Assembly (NCBI GenBank): GCA_007449985.2
Contig: VIIQ02000157.1
Span: 62,001 to 126,000, forward strand
DNA length: 64,000 nucleotides
Reading direction: 5' to 3'
DNA from: Desmodesmus armatus
Taxonomy: Eukaryota > Chlorophyta > Chlorophyceae > Sphaeropleales > Scenedesmaceae
Part shown: positions 10,889 to 22,073 of the stretch, in pieces
Numbering within the stretch: position 1 is the first letter of the stretch
How the letters are laid out: the number at the start of each line of letters is the position of its first letter
Made by a program: the position numbers and the translations under genes
Notes under the pieces: model-generated
What the model was told of the DNA's origin: nothing
The model's database searches: none
The model's input: only the letters and a program-made list of their open reading frames with translations

Positions 10889-13678
10889 ATGGAGAGCATA
10901 GACATACAGCTTGTGAAGGAGCAGCTCAGGCTGCTTGGACACAACGTGGCAGATGAGGTGATCCTGCAGTTTGTGAAAGGTCTGAACACGAGCACAGGTG
11001 AGGGTTCATGCTGTGAGCTGGGGTTAAATGCACTCCCTACATGCAATGCACCTGCTCCTGTCTGACGAGCTGGTAGCAATAACTTGGCGCTGGTGTTTTT
11101 CTGGGTGTACAGGTCCACAGCGTGCAACAGGCCTGGCAGAGGGCTCAGCAGAGTGTGATGCCGGCAGCAGGGATGCAGGCCGTCCAGCACCAAAGAGCCA
11201 GTTGAGTGCACTGCAGCCGAATGGCAGCAGCAAAGGAGCAGCTGGACGCCAGCAGCTTGGCGTGCCACCAGCAGGAGCACCACCACCCACCACGTCCTGG
11301 AGAGCCCAAAGCGACACAGATGCAGCACCGTCAAAGCTGCAGCAGGCCCCAGACCAGCAGTCGCCGAAGCGGCTGCCCGCAGTGGGTGGCCCAGCTGCAG
11401 CAGAGCAGGAGCAACACAGCCCTCCAGCACAGAATGAATTGCAGCGCACCGCCCTAGACCAGCGCTGCCGCAACTTCCTGTCCCGGCGATCTGACAAGTC
11501 CAGCCCTCAGCAGGTCCAGGCGAAGCCACAGCAGCAGCAGCAGCAGCAGCTGCGCCCCATTGTGTTGCAGGTGCCGCAGCTGCAACACAGCACCGCAGCA
11601 GGCACCTACCACAGCAGCGGCAGCAGCGGCCACCGTTCAGCGTCTGCTGGCTCGTCTGAGCTCCTACTAGACTACACAGGTGTTGACTCGGACGACAACG
11701 ACAGCGCCAACAGCAACAGCATCACACACGGCCTTCAGCAGCGCCAACAGCAGGGAGCAAGGCAGCTGCAGGCGGCGCGGGCGCTCCATGCGCCGCCAGC
11801 TGCAGGCTGGGCTCAGTCCCAGCAGGAGCGGCAGCAGCAGCAGTGGGCGCATGGGCAACTCAGTCCTGCATCTGCAGGAGAGGGCAGCTGCAGCAGTGAC
11901 AGCGAGGCAGATGCTGACAGTGACTCAGAGGGCAGCAGCGTGTGCCTAGAGGCAGAGGACAGCAAGTTCCTGCTGCACCAGGCCGCCACCATGCAGCGCG
12001 TGAGGGCGCGCCTGGCAGCCAAGATGGCCGGGTTCACTGCCTCGGCGGCCGCGGCCCTCCCAGGGGACAGCAGCAATGTGCGGCAGCAGGCACAGCCACA
12101 GCAGCTGCCCCAGCATGGCGCCCAAGCAGCTGCTTCCTCTGTTGCTGCGGCTACAGACATGATGGCTAGTGCAGCTGCACAGTTGGGTGCTGCTGAGGAT
12201 GACATCAGGGGCGATGTAGGGCCCACAACAGCCACAGCGCACGGCAACGAGCTGCCAAGGTTTGGGTTCAGGCCTGGCTACAAGCCTATCGGCATTCACA
12301 TGCCCCCTGCCCCCAGCTCGGCAGCAGTGGAGGCTTTGGCTGCAGCGCGCGCCCTGCGGCAGCAGGAGGCCACGGCAGCAGCGCCGAAGGCAGTTGCAGC
12401 AGCAAGTGCCAGCAGCAAGGCAGCTGTGGTGCCACAGCTGAAGCTGGACATGCCCCTGCACATGCAGTCGCTGGCCTCTGCAGTGGACCGTCTGCACCAG
12501 CAGCAGCAACAAATCCTGCACTCCCGTACAGAGGCTGTGCTGGGGAGCAGCGCCTTGCCCTTGGTTGTGTCTCCTGGCAAGGCAGCCTGCGCAGGCGTCG
12601 TGGTTGGCGCGCGCAGCAGCGGGTCCATCATCGCTGGCGAGACAACACCGTGCATGGCAGCTGGCAGCAGCAAACCAAGGTGGGATAAGTTTCCCTGTAT
12701 CGTCTGATATGTATGCCAGCAAAGTTGAACCGCGGAACTCGTTCCTGCATGTTCTGCTGTCCAGATGCTGTGTTTCAAAACCAACAAATTATCTGGTTTG
12801 TGCTGGTGCTGATGCTGCTTTGCAGGCAGTCTCCAAGGGTGGATCCCCTGTACCTGGCCCCTTCGTCGCCCATGCGCAGCAACCCAGCCACACCGCGCAG
12901 CAGCCCTTCGTGCAGTCCTGCACCCCTGGCCCCCTTATCGGCCACTGCCGTGGGTTTGAGCCTCAGGCGCAGCCCTGCAGGCGTGGCTCCTGCAGCGGCA
13001 GCGCATGCAGGACGCAGCAGTGCAGCAGCAGGGGCCACCGGCAGCAGACAGAGCTTGTCGTTCTCAGCAAGCAGCAGACAGGGTGCAGGGCCTGGTCGCA
13101 ACAGCAGCAGCCAGGCGCTGCAGCAGCAGAGGGGCAGCGCAACGGCACCAGGCGCAGGGAGCGTCAGGCGGGTCTCTAGCGCGCCAGCTACTCCCTCAGC
13201 ACAAGCGCCTGCAGCCCCGGGTCCCCTGAAGAGCGCAAGATATGGTGCCAGCGCTGGTGCCGTCAGCACAGCTTCGGGCTACAGTGCGCGCAGGCCCAGC
13301 AGTGTGTCACACGAGTCCCTGTACTGCCAGCGTCTGGCGTACAGCAGCCAGCGCAGTACAGTAGCTCCTGGGGTGCGCAAGACGGACAGGGTGGCCCGCT
13401 TCCAGCAAATGCAGCAGCAGTGGGCAAAGGACAGGTGCGCATGCGCTGCGATCCAGTGCTGGGGTGCTTTTGTGTTGGCTGTTGAAGAAATGTGGGCTGT
13501 TTGCCTTGCGCATGCTGAGTTAGTTTGCCCCACGCTTTTGCTGTGTTAGCTGTGCTGACCCTTTCCTTGCCCTGTGCCGTGCTGCTGTTTGTGACTTGCT
13601 GCCCATAGCTTCCTGCGCTCTGGAGCAGGCGGCGCTGCAGCTGCAAAGAAGTCTAATGGCCAGCAGAGCCACCTTTGA
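10889..13678 (+). CDS. HYLS1-like centriole protein
   Basis: Exons 10889-10997, 11113-12679, 12826-13434 and 13609-13678 join in phase to 784 residues. HYLS1 is a core centriole protein needed for basal-body docking and cilium assembly. Two conserved ends support the call: a short N-terminal helix region (KEQLRLLGHNVADEVILQFV) and a C-terminal block KTDRVARFQQMQQQWAKD at about 744-761. The latter matches the KTDRVARY...W signature of the HYLS1 C-terminus. The middle is low complexity, rich in Gln, Ala and Ser with CAG tracts, and contains a DPLYLAPSSP segment. Animal HYLS1 is only ~300 residues, so the spacer is much expanded. I could not place the central HYLS-1 box. The exon chain is solid; the family call is moderate. 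Confidence 0.62.
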
Positions 13679-13787
13679 GCAGTAGATCCACCTGTGAGCA
13701 GCAGATCCCGGATGGCACTTGGTTTTGAATGGTGCTGTTGTTGTTGACAGGCTGGCAGACGGGCCACCTGCGGCGGTGTCGACATCT

Positions 13788-13792
13788 TGTAA
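13788..13792 (+). terminator. TGTAA poly(A) signal of HYLS1-like gene (candidate)
   Basis: TGTAA lies 110 nt after the stop codon and before the next promoter, at the expected place for the algal poly(A) signal. Confidence 0.5.
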
Positions 13793-13931
13793 CATGATGC
13801 GCGATGAATAGGAAAGAAATCAGGAAGGTGCGGTTGCATGGTTGAACTGTGGCCCTGCTGGTTGGAGTCGCTTGCCTGTTAGGTCGGTGACGTAACCCCG
13901 TCAGTCAGACTGGCGGGAACGGCCGAAGCAG

Positions 13932-13938
13932 TATAAAG
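13932..13938 (+). promoter_or_regulatory. TATA box of the expansin-like gene
   Basis: TATAAAG lies about 122 bp upstream of the expansin start codon, leaving room for a normal 5' UTR of roughly 95 nt. Confidence 0.55.
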
Positions 13939-14059
13939 GTAGCCCGAACAAACCTCAACTCCACTCCATCGATCGGCCAATTTACACGATCCCTCTAAAG
14001 CGTCTCAAACACGCCAGCCGATCATCTGCAGAAAAGCAGCAACAACAGATCTTGCAACG

Positions 14060-17000
14060 ATGCAGCCGAGCACAGTGCTTCTGCTGCTCCTGGCAGCCGC
14101 TCTGATTTCAGTTCAAGCCGTTCCTCTGTCAGATTGGACGTCTGGCACCGCCAGCTTCTTTGGAGGCCCGCAGGTCAGAGCTACAAGTAGTACTGCTGTT
14201 GCAGACTCCCCTGCTGTGCATATGTCAGACTTTGAACCTGGGCTGAACTGGTGCATGGCCACGCCAAACTCGACGTGTTCTTTGCCACTACAGGACACCA
14301 AATCCAACGCCTACCAGATGACAATCGATTCGGGGTCCTGTGGTGCGTAGCAGTGGCTCCAATTTTGAAAAGCAACGGCTTTTTGTAGCCAGCAGCGCAT
14401 GCCCACAACCAGCTGACATGATGCAAGCTTCCCAGAGTCCGCATGTCCATCCATGCAGGCTCATTTGATCATATGCATGCACCTCCTAGCGCACCCATGC
14501 CTGGTGTACCTCCTGTGCTGATCCTACACCCGTCTACCATGCAGGTTATGGGGACTTCGACCCTCGCCTGTACCCCTTCTACCACGTGGTGGGGCTGCAC
14601 AAAAGCAACCCGCTGGTTGTCAACCGGCCCATGGCCGCCTGCGGCAGCTGCCTGGAGATTCAGTGTGTCGGGGATGAGGTGGGGGCCGCCTGCTGCCTGT
14701 TGATGTGCACTTGGTCTGCAGCAGTTTGAAGACGATCGGCATGGCTAGCTCAGCTGTAGGCTACAGCTGGCTTACTCAACTGAAAGGAGCTTGCAGCTCC
14801 AAGGCCTGCAATAAAAAAGCCACGCATGTCCATATGTTTGCCTCTTGTATGTGTTTGCAGAGCCACTGCGCAAAAAGGGATGTGATTCCCGTGATCATCA
14901 CCGACCAGTGTGAATACAACTGCGACTCTACCACTGTCAACGTGAGTGTGTGGCCGCCACCGGCAGCCAACACCTGTGTTGGTGCTGGCACGGCAAGAAA
15001 ACAAGCCCAGCACACAGCCCTGCAGCTTAAAGCAGATTTGCCCTCACATGCAGAGACAGGCCGTCATGGCACAGTGTGCTGGGGTGGTTCCACGACTTGT
15101 TCCAGCCACGGCACAGACTGTACGCCAACATGGGTTTCTCATGTGCTTCTTCATTTATGGTTGTACCCAAAGGACTCCTGCTGCTAGGGTTGTGCTGGCA
15201 TCCCGCACCAGCCTGGCACCAGCAGTCGGACTGCCAGGCTGGCTGCAAACCACACCATGTTCGTGCACTTTTCAGTACAAGCAAACCAGGCAACGGTTTG
15301 CTTGCACTGAACCATGGGCCGCAACTCCGCCTAACATGTGCCCCCCCATGGTTTGCTGATCTCTGTGCAGGTCCATGTCTTTGGTTTCAAGGAGGTGGCA
15401 CCATTGAACATCGGGCGCACCCCAGTCCGTTACAGGTGTGCTGGCCCGACATCAGGGTTGTGCCACAGCCATCATCAGTGTTGGCAGCTGCCCTGTAGAG
15501 TCCTGCCGCAGGCTGAGTCCTGTAGCTGTTGGCTTCAAAAGGCACTGTTGGATCTGAGCTGATGAAGTTGTTGTACACACCCCACCAGCTTGAACTGGCA
15601 GCCACGCACATGCATGGAAAGCCAAATGCCCCGGATACAGCAGGCCCGCAATGCCGTGAGCATTAGCTCTCACCCACTGCATGTGTCTATCCATCTGCTG
15701 CTGCTGCAGGCTTGTTGAGTGCGAGCCAACCGACCCCGTCACTGTCCACATCTCAGACTACAGGGCCACAGACGGAGGCTGGATAAGGCTGGCTCTCAAG
15801 AACGTTGCTGGAGACGCTGCCCTCATCAAGGTTGAGCTCGCTCCTGCAGGAGCCAGCAAGCAAGCCGAGTCTGGAAAAGCTGCTGCAAACTGGTGAGCAT
15901 GTCGGCACACAGGGACTGTGTGAACGCTGGCAGCATTCAGCCGGGCCTGACCGTGCAATCTGCAACACACTGGTCTGGTGACTGCGTCACTCAGCATGTG
16001 ACACGCCAGCACTTACAGATACAACCCATGTCAGAGACAGCAGTTTGGCAGCTAGTTGGGCAGATATTGCTGTGTCACCATGCATCACACTGACATCTCG
16101 AACTTGCTGTCCAATCTGCAGGATGCCTTTCACCAACACCCATGGAGCTGTATGGGAGGCCGGCATTGGCGGCGTGGCCCTGCCAACACCACCCTTGGAC
16201 CTCAGGATCACCAACAGCCTTGGTCAACAGGTAGGCCTGCAGTCTCGCAGCTCCCCTTGGCAAAATAGTGTGCGGAGCAAATAAGGCCTAATGCTGCAGC
16301 CCCTGACAATAAATCTGGCATAACATGGCCGGCACGCTGCCTGCATCAGGTGTGTGCCACTCCACTCGCTGACTGGCAGTCACACCCTGTCTGAACGCTT
16401 TGCCTGCTTGCAGCTGATTATCGAGAAGTTTGTCAGCACTGCTGGCATGGTGGGTGATGTGGAGACAACTGCTCAGGTGCGCAAGCAAACTTGTGACAAC
16501 CTGCTGCCTGGCGCGGGGCCCCGGCATACACGGTGCATGCTGTCCACGTCATTGCCTGGGTTGCAGTCAGGGCCCTGTCGTACCGTCCATGCATGCCATG
16601 CATGGATGCGATGATCGCACCCACACAGTCTGTAGTGATCAAGGCAACCATTATGGTTCTGCGGGTGCAGCATTCCTTGGTTGATGTGTATGTTACTGCT
16701 TCATGTTTCTGGTTGCTCAATCACTCATCCTGACAGGACTTTGTACAACTTGCTGTGCTCTGCTGCAGTTTCCCTCACCTTTCAAGGCTTCCAGCACCAA
16801 GAATGGCACAAGCAGCGACAGCACCGTGCTTCGTGCCGCGGAGTCCTTCGTGCCGCCAACGCTCCAGGCTGTGCAGGCCGTCACTGTGGGCAAGGCCATT
16901 GACAAGCCGATGAACACCCTGTACCCTATGGCCATGAACAACAACACCGGCCCAGTTGGTGTGCCCATGCGCCAGCAACAGAGCAACGGTGCTGCTACAC

Positions 17001-17356
17001 CTTCCCTGAAGATCAAGGCAAGCGAGGACAAGTCTTACCCTGGTGGTGCTGCACCAGCGAACAACATCGCCTTGTCAGGCAACCAGGCCTCACGGGGATC
17101 CCCAGCACAGCTCGCACAGCCTCCAAACCAGACCCCCCAGGTCCAACCCACCAATCCTGCAGCGCCTGCAAGCATGCCCAAGCGCACCCCTGTTTCAAAG
17201 CCTCTCCCAACCTTTGCACGAGCAACACCCGCCAAGCCCGCCAGCCCAACCACCAGGCCGGCCACTGCTGAGCCAAGCCACGTGCAGCCAAAGGCACCAG
17301 GCAAGCAGGGGGTGATCACCAAGAAGACTGGCACCCGCCGTATGATGAAGGCCTGA
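14060..17356 (+). CDS. Secreted expansin-like protein with long basic tail
   Basis: Eight exons (14060-14342, 14545-14678, 14861-14941, 15371-15435, 15710-15892, 16122-16230, 16414-16476, 16769-17356) give 501 residues. Expansins loosen polysaccharide walls without hydrolysis. A signal peptide (MQPSTVLLLLLAAALISVQA) leads into the barrel domain, with ASFFGG, GSCGYGDFDP, AACGSCLEIQC and VIITDQC as in family signatures. A second domain (about 189-306) has the WMPFTNTHGAVWEAG motif of the cellulose-binding half. The expansin HFD position reads VFG here, so the usual acidic residue is replaced by Gly at about 171. Residues 307-501 form a Pro/Ala/Lys-rich tail absent from plant expansins, ending KKTGTRRMMKA. 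Family identity is confident; wall-loosening activity is uncertain. Confidence 0.88.
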
Positions 17357-17989
17357 AGACAGTGTGAGGCTCTTGGAGCCAGGTCATGGGTGCTGAAGCA
17401 AGCACTGGACAACATGAGGTGCTGTCTTGTGTTGAGTGTTCTGTGTTGTTGCCGCTGCACTGCTGAGAAAAAGCAGGCAGCATGCTTGGAAGGACTGCTG
17501 CCATCTGCAGCAGGCCGTCATGGGCTCTGGGTTAGGTATGTGTGCAGGTGTAGTACTGGGAAAGCAATTCTTGCTGCAGTTCTGTAGTAGTGTGAAGCGC
17601 TGGGTGTTTTCACTGGGGGTTCAGCCTTTGAGAAAGGCTTTCTACTAGGCTTTGTAGTAGAGTGGGTCAAAGCTTATTGTGCAAGCAGTGCAGCACACAC
17701 ATTTTTGAGTGCTTTTGCATATCATCTGTACTACAGGGTCACGGTGACCTTCAAGCCCTTGTCCTGAGTCACTGAATGAGATACAACTCTTACTTCTTGG
17801 CCTGTCGCCATGTATGTTGCTGTGCCGAGATATTCTGGTGTGGCATGCCAGGATGCTGCGGCGTGGCATGTGGAGGCTATTTGTGAGTGCACTGTATGGT
17901 TTGGAAGATCACGAGTGGAGCATATTGCCAGGTTTTCCAATGTATGTCTGTACTGCAGCCTGTTTCTTGATTACCTGCCAAACTGTGCG

Positions 17990-17994
17990 TGTAA
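17990..17994 (+). terminator. TGTAA poly(A) signal of expansin-like gene (candidate)
   Basis: First TGTAA on the coding strand after the stop, about 630 nt downstream. Confidence 0.35.
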
Positions 17995-18171
17995 CACAAT
18001 CTCTGTTGACAATGTGGCGGGGATGAGTCATGTCAGTGAGTGCGGTGCATCACATGCTGTGCTCACACAAGACCGAGGCGACGCTTCCATGTTGGGAGAA
18101 TAACAGGTGCTAGGCGGGATTCATATACTCCAGGGAAGGCCTTGGCGCCCCAGCAGCAACACTTTTCGTTG

Positions 18172-18176
18172 TTACA
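18172..18176 (-). terminator. TGTAA poly(A) signal on the minus strand (Ycf54, candidate)
   Basis: TTACA on the plus strand is TGTAA for the minus-strand Ycf54 gene, about 1 kb past its stop. With the plus-strand signal at 17990 it marks a tail-to-tail boundary. Confidence 0.25.
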
Positions 18177-18949
18177 GCAACTAAGGATCTGACAGCAGCG
18201 TGGACGAACATGCCGAGCGCCAGTTGTCCCTCTCACAACCAACAACTTGGGCAGCACAGTCACTGCAAACAACAAAGCTGCTGCTTGCAGGGAAGCCGCG
18301 GCAGCATCGACTGCCAGTGATTGCGGCACAAGCAGCCATGTTCAGCTGAACAGCACGATTGTGCTGGTGCTGCAGCACAATCATAACGGCTGCTGCAGGC
18401 TGTGTACAGCGGCAATGTTGCTTGGCTGCCGAACAGATGCTGCACAGCTATGGCAAGCATTGAACCATGCTAGGAGGTGCTCCTGCAGTGGATGATCCTG
18501 CACTGTGCGATGGCAGGGAGGAGTTCTTGCCCAGTGACACAACAGGAGCATGCAGAAGGCACACACGTGCATATGCAGCCAGGCTAAAGATGCCACTCCA
18601 GTACTGAACTGATTCAAGCCTGCCAGCTGCTGCCTGCAAGGCCGCAAGCCTCTTGAAAAGGCGAAACATAAACAGATGCCAACTAAGCCCTGCAACGCGC
18701 CAACAACAACACCCACCCACCCGAACCAACCCACTCAAACTCCCCTTCCCTCCCTTCCCACCAACCAACCCCAAAGTCATGGGTACACATGTCCCTGGCC
18801 AAAGTCAAGGGGTCAATGCGGAGCATCACTCAACCTGCTGAGGCGACTCTCTCACACACACTCACACCTCACACACGCCAGGGCAAAACACAGCACACTC
18901 CGCACCCCGAGGCTGTAGGGGAAAGCCTAGCTGCAGATGCAGCTGCTGC

Positions 18950-19525
18950 TGCAGCAGCACACATGACACTACAACTGCAACAAAATCAAGCCCGCCAGCA
19001 CCACCTGCTTGCAGGACCATGTGATATTGGCTGACTCTGCAGTTGGCCATGCTCGCAGTGTTGGCAACCCCACCTGTCGAACGCCCGCAACAGGGTTCCA
19101 CAACCACAGCAGCTACCACGATAGCTGCACAATAGCTGTCACATGCAAATTCAAACACAATTCCCAGACCAGATGCAGACACCTACAAATGCACCCAGGA
19201 GCTTAGTTCATGCCCTCAGCCCCGGGGTAGAACAGCTTCCACCATCCTGGTGTGTACATGGAGTAGGGGCTGTCCACTTCTCAGGCTTCTTGAAGTCTGG
19301 CAGCTCATCACCTGCAGCACACACGACATCACATATACAATCAGGCCTACTCCCTCCACAGAACCACCAGATTCTGCAGGAACATGTGCTGTTGGCTGAG
19401 TCCGCATCCGGCTTTTACTCTCGCTTACTCTGACGGCCCCACCTGGTACAACCCTAGCAGCAGGGTTGCACAGACAACAGCAGTACCACGAAAGCTGCGC
19501 AATAGCTCTGTCAAGTGCACGTTGC
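18950..19525. repeat. Tandem duplication: copy of last Ycf54 intron in its 3' flank
   Basis: About 18950-19150 and 19314-19525 align over their length. Shared blocks run in the same order: AGCACACA.GACA.CACA, GCAGGA.CATGTG, TTGGCTGA.TC, CCCCACCTG, AGCA.CAGGGTT.CACA and TACCACGA.AGCTGC.CAATAGCT. The second copy is the final intron of the Ycf54 gene. The first copy lies downstream of the last exon. Confidence 0.7.
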
Positions 19526-22073
19526 AGAGTGACTCACCAGCTGCCATGACCTCATCCTTGGACAGGGCAGACAGGTCAACCTTCAGCACACGGTCCAGGC
19601 GCAGCTTCATGAAACTGCATTAGACGAGCGGGTGGGGGCCCAAGGGGGGGGGGGGCAGGAACGAGTTAGCAATCTGGCATCGGCTCACAGTTCAGGCGCA
19701 GCTTCATGAAGCTGTGGGAGGGGGGCGGCACAAGCAGGCGGAGATCGCAGAGTGGGTCATTGGAGATGACACTACTTTGACGGACAAGGCGTAGCAGCAT
19801 GAAAGGAACAGCATGCAAGGGGGGGGGGACGTGCTGCTGATAGTGTAGGGAGGGGGTGAAATCCTCCCGCACAAATGGTTCAATGGGAGGAAAAAAACAT
19901 ATTTGGATGCCCCACTCCACCTGTCAGGGCCCAGACGCATGTTTGTCAACGCACATGAGGATGTTCCAGCCCAGACGCGCGAGCAGTGAGTACCGTCAAC
20001 AACACTGCCTGCAAAGGTCTCCACAGGTTTACTGTCGCACCCAGCTCATACTGCCCACAGTGATGTCTGTGTACGGCCAGTAATCAGTATTTTAGGTGCT
20101 TTCCGCACATTTGCACCTAAGGACTGCTTGCCGGCCGACACCAACGTCAGTGCCGCCCCACCCTCCCTGTGCCTCACACCCAAGCTCCTCCCTGCAACCA
20201 GATGCCAACCATTACTGCTCATTTTGAACAGTGCCAGTCCAGGTCCAGTGCAGTTCAAAGAGGCGCGCAACAAGAACCACGTCATGCTGCCACTACACCC
20301 CTCAGCCCCCCCCCCCCCCGAACAACTTCACAGCACCACTTACGTCATCCACTGCTCGTCTGTTGAGACCAGTGCCATGCATGGCCGCTTGACCTGCTTG
20401 GCCTGCTGTGGGAACTTGCTGTCCAGCCAGGTGGGGTTGGCCACCAGGTAGAAGTCAATGGGGCGGTTGATCTCCTTGAAGTACCTGCGGGGGCACGTGT
20501 TGATGGCAGCAGCAGCAGCAGCAGCGGAGTGGGGTCAGCTGTACCACATACAGGCATGAGTTGGAGCGTATCAGCGAACTCTGTTATGTTGTGGGACCTT
20601 GGCAAACGCCCAACAGGACGCGATCAATAGCATATTAGACCCTGTACAGACACAGCAGCCGTTGGCAACAGATGGCCTGGCCGGTGGCAGGACTACCGCC
20701 TCTGCCAGACCATCTGTCGCCAAAGAGTACTGCTTTGCGGAGGGTCCTTTTGCTTGAGGTCCAACGTCAGTGCAACTCGACCTCAGCTTGTGTCATCCTT
20801 CAGCATGAGGGATGACACAAGGCCTTGTGAAAAGGATGCCCACCACTGGATGAATTGCGCGCGGCACCCCGGTCCTCTGAAGTCACTTCCCTGCCCTTCG
20901 TAAAACCCCTTCACATTTGAACAACAAGATACTTCCCAGCTGTGAGCTGCACGCAAGCCCCTGATTGTCCTACCACACCCCACAATCAACCTGTTCACTG
21001 CGTGTCCGTTAACACACAACCAGGCCAGAGGAGCGATGCCACTCCACTCTGCCCTCCACCCCCTCGGCCGAGTCCAACGTTGATCGCATCCCCACCCCAT
21101 GTCGCTCAAGCCCCCGCCCCCCTGCCCCGCCCCTGCTGTCCCTCGCGCTCCAATCGCCCTCCCCTCTTGTCACTCCTCCCCATATTCCCACCCACCCGCG
21201 CCTCAAGTCGCTCGAGCCTACAACCCCTGCCCGCCCTCAAGTCGCTCAAACACCCACCAGCCTGCCCCACTCCTCCCATGACTCAAGCCCCCCCACCCTG
21301 CCCCTCCTGTTGTCCCATCCCCAACTTCCACCACCCCGCCCCCACTCGCGCAAGCCCCATCCACCGCCCCACCTCACCTTTCTGTCAGACCAGTCCCCAT
21401 CCCCTACCCCATCCCGGGTCGCCCCTCGCGTCGCTCATGCCCCCATGCCCCTGCCCACCCCCCCGGGTAACACCAGCCTGCCCCTTGCAGTCGCTGTCTG
21501 TTGCGCCTCACCTGACGCGCTCACGCAGCTGCTCAGCCAGGGGCTCGTTCTGAACGTCATTGCAGAAGAACTCTGCATTTGCGACCAGACCGATCCACTG
21601 TGGTGCGCAAAGTAAGCGGAGGAGCAGCAGCAGCAGGAGACAAGCCAGCAGTGGGAGCAGGGTTTGGTGTGTCAGCCGAGATGTACAGACACCCAAAGAG
21701 AAACAACTGAAAAGAGCTGTCAGAAGTATGCACTCAACCTCTGCATTACTACTGGCTGGGTCACACTGTGATCAGGGGCACTACTGCTGCTGCTACTGCC
21801 AGGGGTGCCTTGGGTTGCTTGGATCACCTTTGTGCTGGTGGCCTGAGCTGCAGGTGCTTCCTGGGCAGCAACGGAGACAATTGGGCCGCTGCGCAGCATC
21901 TGCTGGGGGCGAGCCACGGAGCTGCAGCTGCTGAAGGCACCCATCTGCGCATTGTTGGTCTGCTGACGGCTCACACGAGCACTGCGGGCCACTACTGCAG
22001 GCCTCTGAGGGGCCCTGACAGTAGCTGACTTCATGTCTGTGGTGTTGGACAGGGCACGCATTGTCTGGGCCAT
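19208..22073 (-). CDS. YCF54: Ycf54 / LCAA: Mg-protoporphyrin ester cyclase assembly factor
   Basis: Exons 22073-21750, 21597-21512, 20484-20344, 19614-19538 and 19311-19208 join in phase to 243 residues. Ycf54 is needed in plastids for the aerobic cyclase that makes the chlorophyll E ring. The first exon is a Ser/Arg/Ala-rich transit peptide. The family core follows: IGLVANAEFFCNDV, EQLRERVRYFKEINRPIDFY, RPCMALVSTDEQW and TFMKLRLDRVLKVDL. The first donor could also be 3 nt upstream, at 21753. The last exon reads LPDFKKPEKWTAP and then loses the family frame at a four-base C run (19269-19266). One added base would give PYSMYTPGWWKLFYP, matching the conserved tail, with TAA at 19205-19203. So the annotated end is probably a sequencing or true frameshift. 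Confidence 0.85.
19693..19713 (+). repeat. Copy of the exon 4 start inside Ycf54 intron 3
   Basis: AGGCGCAGCTTCATGAAGCT recurs with one difference at 19597-19617, the start of exon 4. The surrounding intron is full of G runs of 9-12. It is too short to be a usable exon. Confidence 0.6.
20662..20821. repeat. Two short inverted repeats in Ycf54 intron 2
   Basis: 20662-20683 pairs with 20702-20723, with a few mismatches. 20787-20798 (CTTGTGTCATCC) pairs perfectly with 20810-20821 around an 11-nt loop. Both lie in the 1-kb intron 2 (20485-21511). Confidence 0.6.
21040..21480. repeat. C-rich degenerate minisatellite in Ycf54 intron 2
   Basis: The plus strand is strongly C-rich. Variants of GTCGCTCAAGCCCC recur at about 21101, 21207, 21241, 21279, 21343 and 21430. 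Spacing is irregular, so it is an eroded tandem array. It lies just upstream of exon 2 in genomic order. Confidence 0.55.

Larger units (their letters stand above)
17357..19202. other. Convergent intergenic region with 3' UTRs
   Basis: This stretch lies between the 3' ends of the expansin and Ycf54 genes. No exon joins to either. A short minus-strand open stretch ending at 17731 is beta-strand-like, but I cannot attach it to a gene. Its right end (about 18950-19150) is a diverged copy of the last Ycf54 intron. Confidence 0.5.

Noticed and set aside
20942..21553. Plus-strand 203-codon proline-rich open frame
   Set aside because: It is produced by the C-rich minisatellite in a minus-strand intron and has no start context or homology.
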